A DNA stretch of 64,000 bases from the NCBI GenBank assembly GCA_052143535.1, contig JBKQSS010000066.1:124001-188000 (forward strand), read 5' to 3'. This DNA comes from JADGRA01 sp052143535 (lineage in GTDB: Bacteria > Myxococcota > Myxococcia > Myxococcales > Myxococcaceae). The translations under genes and the position numbers were made by a program. Below, piece after piece: positions 48,267 through 57,181 of this stretch (positions are counted from its first letter, which is position 1; the number at the start of each line of letters is the position of its first letter). A model generated the notes under the pieces. That model searched no databases. It was not told the origin of the DNA and worked only from the letters and a program-made list of their open reading frames with translations.

Positions 48267-48629
48267 TCAGGAGTCGCGATGGACCGTCGCCGGCGAGAAT
48301 GCCGGCAGACACACCGCCACGTACTCGGCGCCTTCCGGTTCGGGCGTGCTGTAGCGCACCCACTCCCCAGCAACGGCCACCACTGCCTGACCGGCCCGCA
48401 CCTCCAGGGTGCCGCCGGCGTGCTCCACCCGGAGCATCCCCTGGAGCACCACCGTCACTTCCTCGAAGTCCGGACGCTGGCCAGGCTCCCGCCAACCGGG
48501 GGGCGACGTCATGCGGGCGATGCTCAACCCGGCGTGGGCCGAGTTCACCCGGCCCACGAATTCTTCAATGCGCTTCGGCTTGTTGCCCGCCGATTCGACC
48601 ACGGCGGGAGCTGCGATGAGTGTGGGCAC
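48267..48629 (-). CDS. Small cupin-domain protein
   Basis: 120 residues. GTG 48629 has GGAGG nine bases upstream; a longer frame from the opposite side of rho is not credible. The single cupin domain shows FEEVTVVLQGMLRVEHAGG and VRAGQAVVAVAGEWVRYSTPEPEGAEYVAVCLPAF, the two cupin motifs, but most of the metal-binding His are replaced, so metal binding is doubtful. The N-terminal IEEFVGRVNSAHAGLSIARM resembles ethanolamine-utilisation-like or AraC-type small cupins. Function unknown; monocistronic and divergent from rho. Confidence 0.78.
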   Translation of the reverse strand: MPTLIAAPAVVESAGNKPKRIEEFVGRVNSAHAGLSIARMTSPPGWREPGQRPDFEEVTVVLQGMLRVEHAGGTLEVRAGQAVVAVAGEWVRYSTPEPEGAEYVAVCLPAFSPATVHRDS

Positions 48630-48884
48630 CGGGGAAGCCCTCCAGTGACACCTCCTAGCCTGTCCAGGCAGCGGATGGGCAGGGGGGCTCTGAACGCACG
48701 AGAGAGTGCAGCGGCACCTCGCCTCTGCTATGAATGGGCTGTTCCGGGCGGGCCTGGATTGACGGGCCGGCCTTGGGGCATCCCCGGCGGACACGGGTGA
48801 GAGGACGGCGTCCCCCAGAATGTGGGGCGCCCCTTCCCTCGTTGTGTTCCGCCGGTTTCCCAAGGACAGCCGCACAAGGTCACA

Positions 48885-50402
48885 ATGAGCGATACCGACA
48901 ACAGCGATCCCGCCGAGGCCCTTCCAGCGCCACCCGCTGCCCCCGCCGCCAGCGAGCCCGAGGACGAGGGAGGTGACGAGGGAGGTCAAGACGATAGCTC
49001 CGAGCCCAGCGGACCGGTGCAGGCGGGGGCGGCGACGGCCGCCGGCGCTGCCGAGGGCTCGGGCACGCTGGGCGGAGGGCGACGGAGACGTCGGCGCCGA
49101 CGCCGCGGACGCGGCGCCCCCGTTCTCTTCACCCCCGAGGGGCAGGCCTACCGCTTGGCGATGGGACCCGACGGCCAGCAGACGCAAGTCTTCCTCTCCC
49201 CAACCGAGTTGCAAGCCCACCAGGCGCGCTCGACACAAGGCGGCGGCGTCCCCGGTGCTGCCGGCGGGGGACAACGCTCCGCGCCCCAGCCGCACGCCCC
49301 CCAGGGCCTGGTCACCGTGGAGGGCGTGCTGGACACCGAAGCCAAAGGCCCAAACGCCTTTCTTCGCCAAATCAAGCGCAGCCTGCTGGCCGGTCCGGAT
49401 GACGCCGAATTTCCGAAGAACCTCGTGCAGAAGCTACGACTGCGGCCCGGTCAGTACATCATCGCCCAGGCCCAGATGCGGGGCGCCAAAGGGGTCGTGC
49501 AACGGGTGGATACGGTGGACGGCTTGCCACTGGAAGTGGCTGCACGGCTGCCCCATTTCAGCGACCTGACCAGCATCGACCCGGTGGAACGCATCAAGCT
49601 CGAGAACGGCCATCGCGAGATGGTCACCCGGGTGCTCGACCTCATCGCCCCACTGGGGAAAGGTCAGCGCGCGCTCATCGTCGCCCCACCGAAAACGGGC
49701 AAGACCATCATGCTTCAGCGCATTGCTCAGGCGGTCATCAATAACCACCCAGAAGTGCACGTCATCGTGCTCCTCATCGACGAACGACCAGAGGAAGTCA
49801 CCGACATGCGCCGCAGCATCAAGGGTGAAGTGCTCGCCTCGAACGCGGACCGTCCCACCGGGGACCACCTCAAGGTGGCCGAGCTGGCGATGGAGCGGGC
49901 ACGTCGGATGGTAGAGGCCGGCAAGGACGTGATGATTCTTCTCGACTCCATCACCCGCCTGGCACGGGCCTACAACAAGGAAGTGGACAGCTCGGGACGG
50001 ACCCTCACCGGCGGCGTGGACAGCCGGGCTTTGGAGCGTCCGAAGCGGCTATTCGGTGCGGCGCGCGCCACCGAGGAGGCTGGCTCGCTCACCATCGTCG
50101 GCACGGCCCTCATCGACACCGGAAGCCGGATGGATGAGGTCATCTTCGAGGAGTTCAAAGGAACGGGGAATAGCGAGATTACGCTCGACCGAATGCTCGC
50201 CGAGAAGCGCATTTTCCCAGCCATCAACATCCCTCAGTCCGGGACCCGGAAAGAGGAGAAGCTCTTCACCCAGAAGGAATACGAGAAGGTGAGGAAGCTG
50301 CGGCAGATGCTCTTCGCGGTGAAGCCGGTGGAAGCGATGGAAGCGCTAGTCAAGCGACTGGCACGCTCCACCTACAACGACGAGTTCCTCGAAGAATTGT
50401 AA
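48885..50402 (+). CDS. rho: Transcription termination factor Rho
   Basis: 505 residues. The C-terminal RecA-like ATPase is fully conserved: Walker A APPKTGKT (267-274), Walker B VMILLDSITRLARAYN, the Q/R-loops (LTGGVDSRALERPKRLFGAARATEEAGSLTIVGTAL) and TLDRMLAEKRIFPAINI. The N-terminal half is unusual: residues 1-75 are acidic Ala/Pro/Gly-rich, followed by GGGRRRRRRRRRGRGAP (about 78-94), and the HTH Rho_N domain is not evident. The CSD begins VTVEGVLDTEAKGPNAFLR, where the RNP1-like GFGFLR of most Rho proteins reads GPNAFLR. It should be a functional helicase with altered primary RNA binding. ATG 48885 was chosen as the first codon after a non-coding upstream region; 255 bases upstream hold no clear promoter. 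Confidence 0.93.
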   Translation: MSDTDNSDPAEALPAPPAAPAASEPEDEGGDEGGQDDSSEPSGPVQAGAATAAGAAEGSGTLGGGRRRRRRRRRGRGAPVLFTPEGQAYRLAMGPDGQQTQVFLSPTELQAHQARSTQGGGVPGAAGGGQRSAPQPHAPQGLVTVEGVLDTEAKGPNAFLRQIKRSLLAGPDDAEFPKNLVQKLRLRPGQYIIAQAQMRGAKGVVQRVDTVDGLPLEVAARLPHFSDLTSIDPVERIKLENGHREMVTRVLDLIAPLGKGQRALIVAPPKTGKTIMLQRIAQAVINNHPEVHVIVLLIDERPEEVTDMRRSIKGEVLASNADRPTGDHLKVAELAMERARRMVEAGKDVMILLDSITRLARAYNKEVDSSGRTLTGGVDSRALERPKRLFGAARATEEAGSLTIVGTALIDTGSRMDEVIFEEFKGTGNSEITLDRMLAEKRIFPAINIPQSGTRKEEKLFTQKEYEKVRKLRQMLFAVKPVEAMEALVKRLARSTYNDEFLEEL

Positions 50403-50473
50403 GCCGACGGACACTGCCGGCCAGCTCCCAAGTCGGGTTGACGCGTCAGCGGGCGCGCGTCGCCACGTTCTGG

Positions 50474-51277
50474 CTAAAGAGGACTGGAGAGGTCAGGTCG
50501 CGCCAGCACTTCAGCCACCTGGACGTCGCTGCAAGCAGCCGTCAGCCTGGCAATAAGAGCCGCGGCCTTGGCGGGGCCGAGGCTTTTCGCGATGGCCTGC
50601 TCCGGAGAGCCCGCGCTCACAAACGCCTGGCGGCTTGCGGCCAGCCACAGAGTGATGTGCTTGCCACTGCCGAGAGTGCTGAAGAAGGTGATTCGGGCCA
50701 GCGGGTAGTGCACAGCGGCGAGCGCTGCGCGGATGTCCTTCCAGGCGGCCTGATAGTCCTCCGAGCTCACCTGCTCAGTGACCATTTGCAGGTAGCCCGC
50801 GGTGTACTCGTTGAGCTGGGGCTCCTGGCCCGGGTAGTCGAAGTTGTCCAGGCGTGACCACACCTCGCTGTTGTGTGGGGAGGTCAGCGCGATGTCGCCC
50901 CGGTCGTACTCCTGGCCCGCGCGCTCGCCTTCCGGGCCAAGGCGCTCGCCGACAGCGGCACGAAAGGCCCTCAGGGCGTCGTATTCGGCGAAGGTATTGA
51001 AGGACCTGAGGGTGAGGAATGTGTTCCCGGCACGCTGGAGAAAATGGCCGCGCCCATCCGTCGTGTGGTGCAACGACAACACCTTCAACCAGCCTCGCCG
51101 CGCGTCGACGAAGACGTCTTGCAGCTTCGGGTTCAAGGTATCCACGTGCACGGCCCGGAAACGAGCCGAGGCGTCATAGGGGGCCGTGGTAAGCGCCACG
51201 CACGGTAGGGGACTGGCCGCCCCTGAGCGCCCCGACCAGCTGAGAAGGAGCAGCGCGAACACCTGGAAAGGCCGCAT
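50474..51277 (-). CDS. Secreted protein of unknown function
   Basis: 267 residues with a signal peptide (MRPFQVFALLLLSWSGRSGAA). GTG 51286 is an alternative start. The mature protein has no family I recognise; visible blocks are FRAVHVDTLNPKLQDVFVDARRGWLKV, a Phe/Leu-rich TFLTLRSFNTFAEYDALRAFRAAVGERLG and a C-terminal Ala-rich helix. It has one Cys pair (SLPLPC and AACSDV). Converges on rho by 71 bases and is divergent from the gluzincin-like peptidase gene with a 199-base gap. No catalytic motif seen. Confidence 0.7.
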   Translation of the reverse strand: MRPFQVFALLLLSWSGRSGAASPLPCVALTTAPYDASARFRAVHVDTLNPKLQDVFVDARRGWLKVLSLHHTTDGRGHFLQRAGNTFLTLRSFNTFAEYDALRAFRAAVGERLGPEGERAGQEYDRGDIALTSPHNSEVWSRLDNFDYPGQEPQLNEYTAGYLQMVTEQVSSEDYQAAWKDIRAALAAVHYPLARITFFSTLGSGKHITLWLAASRQAFVSAGSPEQAIAKSLGPAKAAALIARLTAACSDVQVAEVLARPDLSSPL

Positions 51278-51476
51278 GCTTTGCACCTATTGAGGGGGCT
51301 CAAGCCCCTCGACGAAGGGGGGATGTGACAGCAGCAAATGTACACGGGGGCACCCTCGGACGGACGGCGGAGCAGACAGCAACCTCCTATAGAAGGCGCC
51401 GTCGAGGCGAGGATGCGGTGGCTGCCTGCCGGACGCTGGGAATAACCTCAGGCCCTTGGCTCTTTCTCCGGCTGTG

Positions 51477-52859
51477 ATGCGCACCTACCTCGCGTTGGCG
51501 ATGGGCTGGGGAGCCGTGAGCGTCGCCGCGCCAGTGCCGGCGGGGCTCGCGACCTTCCATGTCCAGGTGGGGGCACTGGCTGAAACGCTTGCCGTCGAGG
51601 CCTCCTTTCCAGCCGGCACAGGGTCCGAGCTCGTACTCGAAGACGGAGGCGAGCGCTTTGTCCGCGACGTCCAGCTCGAGCAGGCGGGCCGCTGGGTGAA
51701 CCTGGCCCGCACCGCAAAGGGCCTCCAGCTGCCCGGATGCGGGAAGGGTTGCCGCATCCGCTACCGCTTTCTCCTCGGCGACGCCGCCGAGGCGCTGCAG
51801 AACCCGCAGAGCGCCGCGGCAGTCGGCTCCGCGGTGGTCTCGCCCCCCTCGCTGTGGTTGCTCCACCCGGGCGAGCCGGCGCTGGCTGGCTACCGGCTTT
51901 CCGTGAGCGCGCCACCCGGCATCCGCGTTCTCTGTGGGCTGTCGCCCAGCGCGGACCCCGACACCTACCAGTCCACCGCTGGCCTGCGGGTGACTCCTCT
52001 GTGTGCCTTCGGCAGCTGGAGAGTGCGCGCCTTGTCGGTGGACGCTTCGCAGCTGACTCTGGCCATTGCCCCGGTGTCCTTCTTGATGACCGACGCGGAG
52101 GTGGAAGCCTGGGTGGCCGAGGCGGCGCGGGCGGTCGCCGCCTATTACCGCCGCTTTCCAGTCGAGCATCTGCTGTTGCTGGTAGTCCCCAACGGCAGCC
52201 GGGGACTGAGCGGCTTCACCCTCGGTGAGGGCGGCGCCTCCATTCTGCTGCGGCTCGGGACCTCCATGCAGATGAGAGGGGTACGCAACGACTGGGTGCT
52301 GACCCACGAGTTGATGCACCTTGGCTTCCCGACGTTGTGGCGAAGGCACCTGTGGATGGAGGAGGGAATGGCCGTCTTCGGCGAGCCGATTGTGCGCGTG
52401 CGTGCCGGGATGGTGGACGAGGCGGTGCTGTGGGGCGAATGGATAGAACAGGGACCTCTCGGCCTTCCCCGTCCGGGCGAAGCTGGCCTGGAGGTAACGC
52501 ATACCTGGGCGCGCACTTACTGGGGGGGCGCTCTCTTTTGGCTGGTCGCCGACGTCACCCTGCGCGAGCGCACCGGCAATGCCCGGTCCGCGGATGACGT
52601 ATTACGCGCTTTAGTCGCCGCGGGCGGAAATGCCACCAGCCACTGGGAGATGGAGGACGTCCTGCGAGTTGCGGACAGCGCGGCCGGCATGCCCGTTTTT
52701 AGTGAGCTCTTTCACAGCATGGGCCAGGCGCCCGGCGCGCCGGACCTCGAGGCGCTCTTCCGCCGCCTCGGCGTCTCATTGCGCGACGGCCGAGTCGTCT
52801 ACGACGAGTCCGCCCCGCTGGCCAGCGTCCGCCGGGCGATGGCGGGACACGGGCCCTGA
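51477..52859 (+). CDS. Secreted gluzincin-like metallopeptidase (M61-like)
   Basis: 460 residues with signal MRTYLALAMGWGAVSVAA. The N-terminal half is beta-rich (VHVQVGALAETLAVEASFPAG..., PGCGKGCRIRYRFLLG) as in M1/M61 peptidases. The active site is THELMHLGFP (His277, Glu278, His281) followed by WMEEGMAVFGE (Glu295/Glu296, the WxxEGxA motif carrying the third ligand) about 14 residues later. This closely recalls M61 glycyl aminopeptidases, but the PDZ domain usually at the C-terminus is not apparent. A 14-bp palindrome follows the gene. Predicted periplasmic or secreted. Confidence 0.82.
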   Translation: MRTYLALAMGWGAVSVAAPVPAGLATFHVQVGALAETLAVEASFPAGTGSELVLEDGGERFVRDVQLEQAGRWVNLARTAKGLQLPGCGKGCRIRYRFLLGDAAEALQNPQSAAAVGSAVVSPPSLWLLHPGEPALAGYRLSVSAPPGIRVLCGLSPSADPDTYQSTAGLRVTPLCAFGSWRVRALSVDASQLTLAIAPVSFLMTDAEVEAWVAEAARAVAAYYRRFPVEHLLLLVVPNGSRGLSGFTLGEGGASILLRLGTSMQMRGVRNDWVLTHELMHLGFPTLWRRHLWMEEGMAVFGEPIVRVRAGMVDEAVLWGEWIEQGPLGLPRPGEAGLEVTHTWARTYWGGALFWLVADVTLRERTGNARSADDVLRALVAAGGNATSHWEMEDVLRVADSAAGMPVFSELFHSMGQAPGAPDLEALFRRLGVSLRDGRVVYDESAPLASVRRAMAGHGP

Positions 52860-52879
52860 AAGACGAGGCCGCCCTGGGG

Positions 52880-52893
52880 CCTTCCCGGGAAGG
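52880..52893. terminator. 14-bp perfect palindrome after the peptidase gene
   Basis: CCTTCCCGGGAAGG, 21 bases after the stop codon, can form a 5-bp stem with a CCGG loop. No T-tract. Candidate terminator separating the peptidase from the ABC unit. Confidence 0.35.
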
Positions 52894-53038
52894 GCTGCCG
52901 CGACGCCAACAGCACGACCTTCAGGCCCCGCAAGGGTGCTAGAGCAGGACACAGGGCTTGCAGTTCTTCATGTGGAGACTGCTTGACGTCTCGCAGGCCT
53001 CGCAGGTAGCCGTTCGCCGGAGGCATACGGAGAGAGCC

Positions 53039-53758
53039 ATGGCCCCCATCGTCAGCATCATCGACGTCTCCAAGGAGTACAGCCTGGGCAAAACCCTCGT
53101 CCCGGCGCTCCGGGGCGTGTCGCTCGAAGTCAACGCCGGCGACTTCATCTCCATCGCTGGGCCTTCCGGGAGCGGAAAGACAACGCTTCTCAATCTCATC
53201 GGCTGCGTCGACGTGGCCACCCGCGGCACCGTGGTGGTCGCCGGCCGGAACACGGCCGAGCTCAGCGAGCGAGAGCTCACCTCGCTCAGGTTGAATACCA
53301 TCGGCTTCATCTTCCAGAGCTTCAACCTGGTGCCGGTGCTGAGCGTCTTTCAAAACGTGGAATTCCCGCTCCTTTTGCAACGGAAGCTGGACCGCGCCCA
53401 ACGCCGTCAGCGAGTGATGACGCTTCTCGAGCAGGTCGGCATCGCCACCCACGCCGACCACCGCCCGAGCGAGCTTTCCGGTGGCCAGCGCCAGCGGGTG
53501 GCCGTCGCCCGTGCCTTGGTAGGGGGGCCGCAGATTGTGCTCGCGGATGAGCCCACGGCCAACCTCGACTCGGTCACCGGCGCACACATCATCGACCTGA
53601 TGAAGGAGCTCAACGAGCGCGACGGCACAACGTTCATTTTTTCCACACACGACGCCCGCGTCATGAGCCATGCCAACGCCGTGGTGCGGCTCGAGGATGG
53701 GAAGATTGTGGGGCGGGAGCAACCCAGCGCGGCAGCGCAAGCGGCAGGAATGCACTGA
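53039..53758 (+). CDS. ABC transporter ATPase (LolD/MacB type)
   Basis: 239 residues. Walker A GPSGSGKTTL (41-50), Q-loop IFQSFNLVPVLSVFQNVEFPL, signature LSGGQRQRVAVARAL, Walker B QIVLADEPTANLDS and H-loop FSTHD are intact. The FQNVEFPL stretch and overall length place it with LolD/MacB/FtsE ATPases that power mechanotransmission rather than substrate passage. ATG 53039 has GGAGAGAG close upstream. It overlaps the first permease gene by one base (TGATG) and is the first gene of a five-gene unit ending with an outer-membrane barrel. Confidence 0.93.
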   Translation: MAPIVSIIDVSKEYSLGKTLVPALRGVSLEVNAGDFISIAGPSGSGKTTLLNLIGCVDVATRGTVVVAGRNTAELSERELTSLRLNTIGFIFQSFNLVPVLSVFQNVEFPLLLQRKLDRAQRRQRVMTLLEQVGIATHADHRPSELSGGQRQRVAVARALVGGPQIVLADEPTANLDSVTGAHIIDLMKELNERDGTTFIFSTHDARVMSHANAVVRLEDGKIVGREQPSAAAQAAGMH

Positions 53759-55851
53759 TGCTCGCCTTGCTGCTGCAGGTCTCCTTCCGGAATCTCTTCC
53801 GGAGCCGCATCAACCTCCTCATCGGGGCCATCATCTTCTTCTACACGCTGCTGCTGGTGGTGGGCGGAGCGATGCTCGACAGCCTGCTCGGCTCGATGAG
53901 CCGAAGCATCGTCGGCACCGTCTCCGGGCACATTCAGCTATACGGCGCAACCAGCCGCGATTCGGTGTCCATCTGGCCTCCCATGGGAAATGAGCCCGAC
54001 CTCAGCCCCATCCCGGACTACCAGCGCATCGAGAGCGCCATCTCCCAACTGCCCAACGTCAAGGCCGTGGTTCCGATGGGAATCAACGCCTCCCTCATCA
54101 CCTCAGGTAACTCGGTGGACCTCACGCTCGAGGCACTTCGAGGAGTGGTTCGAAAGCAGAAGGAGGCGGGAAGCACACCGGAGCTCGAAGAACAGCGTCA
54201 GAGCCTGAAGGACCATGTGCGACAGATTGTTCGGGTGCTTCGCGATGACATGGCACGGGCCGGGGAGATGGAGACCACCGCCGCCCAGGACCCCGAGGCC
54301 CTCGCTGCGATTGAGCGCGCCTCCTCAGATGCGTTTTGGAAGGGCTTCGACCAGGACCCTTACGCCGCGCTGGAGTTTCTGGAGAACAAGGTCGCGCCAC
54401 AGCTCCCCGACGGGGACATGTTCCCCCTGCGCTACGTCGGGACCGACCTCGCGAGCTTCGCCAAGTCGTTCGACCGCATGGAAATAGTCGACGGTCAAGC
54501 CGTGCCGCCCGGTCACCGTGGCATGCTGCTGTCGAAATACACCTACGAGCAATACCTGAAGCTGAAATCGGCTCGACGCTTGGACCTCATCAAGGAGGCG
54601 GTCGACACCGGGGCCAGCATCTCCACCGACCCGGAACTGCAGCGCTACGTCCGCGAAAACACGCAGCAGACCCGGGCGATTCTCCTTCAGTTCGACCGAC
54701 TCAAATCCGAGGAGGCGGTTCGGCGGCTGCGAGCGTTTCTCGGGCCTTCGGATAAGGACTTGAGCCAGTTGCTGTCGGAGTTCTTCGCTGTCACCGACGC
54801 CAACTTCCAAGCCCGCTACGCCTTCTTTTACAAGGAATTGGCCCCCCTGCTTGAGCTCTACCGCCTGAAAGTAGGCGATGTGCTCACCATCACCGCTTTC
54901 ACCCGGAGCGGCTACACCAAGAGCTTAAACATTCCGGTATGGGGCACGTTCCGCTTCAAGGGCTTGGAGAAATCCCCCCTCGCGGGAAACATCAACTTGA
55001 TGGACATCCTGTCCTTCCGCGAGCTCTACGGTTACCTGAGCGCGGATACCAGTGCGGAGATTGAGCTTTTGAAGAAGGAGGCGGGAGCTCGCGCCATCGA
55101 CCGCTCGAAGGCCGAGGACGAGCTGTTTGGCACTGCCCGCAAGGTGGTGGCAGAGGCGACGCCAGGGCTGATTGACGACCAGAAGGCCTTCCCGGGCACG
55201 GCCGGAAACCTTCGCCGCGACGACCTTCGCCAGCGGGTTTACCAGCAGAGCGAAATCGGGCGAGGCGTGGTGCTCAACGCGGCGGTCATCTTGCGAGATC
55301 CGAGCAAGCTGAAGCAGACGCTGAATGACATCCGCGCGCTCTCCGAGCGCGAGCATCTCGGCGTGTCCGCCCTTTCCTGGCAGGACGCCTCGGGCATTCT
55401 CGGTCAGCTGGTCAACCTTGCGCGGCTGGTCCTTTACATCGCGGCATTCATCATCTTCGTGGTGGCAATGGTCATCATCAACAACGCGATGATGATGGCC
55501 ACCCTTCGGCGGACCGCCGAGGTTGGCACGATGCGCGCCATCGGAGCCCAGCGCCCCTTCATTCTGACGATGGTGCTGGCCGAAACGCTGACGCTGGGTT
55601 TGGTCTTCGGTGCGGCCGGCGCGTTGCTCGGTTCTGGCATCGTCGGCTGGCTCGGCTCGAAGGGCATCCGGGCCACCGCCGACGTCATGTATTTCTTCTT
55701 CTCTGGACCGAGGCTCTATCCCCACCTCTCATCGAGCAATGTCGTCGCGGCGATGGTCATCGTCGGGCTGGTGAGTGTGGTGTCGACGCTGTACCCGGCG
55801 TTTCTGGCCGCCCGGGTGCCACCGGTGCGCGCCATGCAGACCGACGAATAG
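53758..55851 (+). CDS. FtsX/MacB-type permease with very large periplasmic domain
   Basis: 697 residues. First membrane helix about 15-40 (LLIGAIIFFYTLLLVVGGAML), then more than 500 residues outside the membrane, then three helices (VLYIAAFIIFVVAMVIINNAMMMA; ILTMVLAETLTLGLVFGAAGALLG; VVAAMVIVGLVSVVSTLYPAFLAA) in the MacB/FtsX topology. The RTAEVGTMRAIGAQRP loop is the cytoplasmic coupling helix. LolC/LolE and MacB are about 400-650 residues; here the extra length includes charged helical stretches (about 125-190 and 290-350) suggestive of coiled coil. Partner permease is the next gene. It would transmit ATPase motion to a periplasmic substrate-handling domain. Confidence 0.87.
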   Translation: MLALLLQVSFRNLFRSRINLLIGAIIFFYTLLLVVGGAMLDSLLGSMSRSIVGTVSGHIQLYGATSRDSVSIWPPMGNEPDLSPIPDYQRIESAISQLPNVKAVVPMGINASLITSGNSVDLTLEALRGVVRKQKEAGSTPELEEQRQSLKDHVRQIVRVLRDDMARAGEMETTAAQDPEALAAIERASSDAFWKGFDQDPYAALEFLENKVAPQLPDGDMFPLRYVGTDLASFAKSFDRMEIVDGQAVPPGHRGMLLSKYTYEQYLKLKSARRLDLIKEAVDTGASISTDPELQRYVRENTQQTRAILLQFDRLKSEEAVRRLRAFLGPSDKDLSQLLSEFFAVTDANFQARYAFFYKELAPLLELYRLKVGDVLTITAFTRSGYTKSLNIPVWGTFRFKGLEKSPLAGNINLMDILSFRELYGYLSADTSAEIELLKKEAGARAIDRSKAEDELFGTARKVVAEATPGLIDDQKAFPGTAGNLRRDDLRQRVYQQSEIGRGVVLNAAVILRDPSKLKQTLNDIRALSEREHLGVSALSWQDASGILGQLVNLARLVLYIAAFIIFVVAMVIINNAMMMATLRRTAEVGTMRAIGAQRPFILTMVLAETLTLGLVFGAAGALLGSGIVGWLGSKGIRATADVMYFFFSGPRLYPHLSSSNVVAAMVIVGLVSVVSTLYPAFLAARVPPVRAMQTDE

Positions 55852-55860
55852 CATCCCCCT

Positions 55861-57165
55861 ATGGGCCAACTATTCCTCATCGCGTTTCGTAACTTGGTCA
55901 CCCACCGGCGACGCACGTTGATGCTGGGCGGGGCCATCGCCGGCGTGACGATGCTCTTGGTGGTTCTCTTGGGGATGCTCAACGGCATCCGCGCCACCAT
56001 TCTCGAGTCCGCCACCACGCTGATGAGCGGGCAGCTCAACGTCGGCGGCTTCTTCAAGGTCACTGCCGGTCAATCCGCGCCGGTCGTGACGCACTACAAG
56101 CAGGTGCTGGACGTCATCCGGGCCAATGTCCCCGAGCTGGACTACGTGACCGAGCGCGGTCGGGGCTGGGCCAAGGTGGTGAGCGATACCTACACCTCGG
56201 GCTGGGTCGGAGTTTCGGGGATTGACATTCGAAACGAGCCCGGCTTCCGCAGGGTGGTGAAGGTTCAGAGCGGCTCGCTCGACGCCTTGGCTGAGCCGGG
56301 AACCATTCTCCTCTTCGAGGAACAGGCCCAGCGGCTGGGGGTACACGTGGGAGACGTTGTCACCCTCTCCTCCTTCACCCTGCGCGGCGCGGTGAACACG
56401 GTCGACGTCCGAGTGGCAGTCATCGCCAGGAACGCCGGGCTACTCAGCTCCTTCAACACCTACGTGCCCGCAGCCACCCTCCGCGGGCTCTACGCGATGA
56501 ATTCCGACTCGACCGGTGCACTGCTGCTCTACCTCAAGGACCTCCGTGACGGGCCCAAGGTGGAGGCGCGTCTAAGGGAAGTCCTACCGGCGGCTGGCTT
56601 CCAGCTGATGGACAAGGACCCGCGCGCGTTCTTCCAGAAGTTCGATGTGGTGAACCGCGAGGGTTGGACCGGCCAGAAACTAGATGTCACCACCTGGCAG
56701 GACGAGGTGGCCTTTGTCCAGTGGACGCTGACCGCGGTCACTTGGTTGTCCTACCTCCTCATCGGCATCCTGTTGACCATCATCGCGGTGGGCATCATGA
56801 ACACCTTGTGGATTGCCATCCGCGAACGGACGCGCGAGGTGGGCACACTGCGCGCGATTGGAATGCAGCGGACCCGGGTCCTCGCCATGTTCCTCGTTGA
56901 GGCCTTCACCCTCTCCCTCGGCGCCGCGCTCTTCGGCGCGCTCTTGGGGCTGGCAGTCTGCGCCATCATCAACGCGGCTCACATCCACGCCCCAATCACG
57001 GTCCAACTCTTCTTGATGCGCGAAGAGGTCCATCTGGCGGTCCGCCCCAGTGCCCTGCTCGGCTCGGTCCTGCTCATTACCGGGTGCACCACCGCCATCT
57101 CCCTCATTCCGTCCTTCCTCGCTGCGCGGCTCCAGCCGGTGACCGCCATGCACCAGGTTGGCTGA
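55861..57165 (+). CDS. FtsX/MacB-type permease, second subunit
   Basis: 434 residues with standard topology: helix 1 GAIAGVTMLLVVLLGMLNGI, a periplasmic domain of about 230 residues (FRRVVKVQSGSLDALAEPGTI, VGDVVTLSSFTLRG), then three helices (WLSYLLIGILLTIIAVGIMNTL, MFLVEAFTLSLGAALFGALLGLAV, LLGSVLLITGCTTAISLIPSFLAA). The coupling loop RTREVGTLRAIGMQRTRVLA parallels that of the first permease. LolC/LolE-type size. Starts 9 bases after the first permease gene; the two should form a heterodimer with the ATPase dimer. Confidence 0.9.
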   Translation: MGQLFLIAFRNLVTHRRRTLMLGGAIAGVTMLLVVLLGMLNGIRATILESATTLMSGQLNVGGFFKVTAGQSAPVVTHYKQVLDVIRANVPELDYVTERGRGWAKVVSDTYTSGWVGVSGIDIRNEPGFRRVVKVQSGSLDALAEPGTILLFEEQAQRLGVHVGDVVTLSSFTLRGAVNTVDVRVAVIARNAGLLSSFNTYVPAATLRGLYAMNSDSTGALLLYLKDLRDGPKVEARLREVLPAAGFQLMDKDPRAFFQKFDVVNREGWTGQKLDVTTWQDEVAFVQWTLTAVTWLSYLLIGILLTIIAVGIMNTLWIAIRERTREVGTLRAIGMQRTRVLAMFLVEAFTLSLGAALFGALLGLAVCAIINAAHIHAPITVQLFLMREEVHLAVRPSALLGSVLLITGCTTAISLIPSFLAARLQPVTAMHQVG

Positions 57166-57181
57166 CCGGGTGGTGACCCTG

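Noticed and set aside
48630..48884. Rho leader region: TTGACG hexamer as a -35 box
   Set aside because: No -10 element at 16-18 bases; spacing and surrounding GC content do not support a sigma70-type promoter call.
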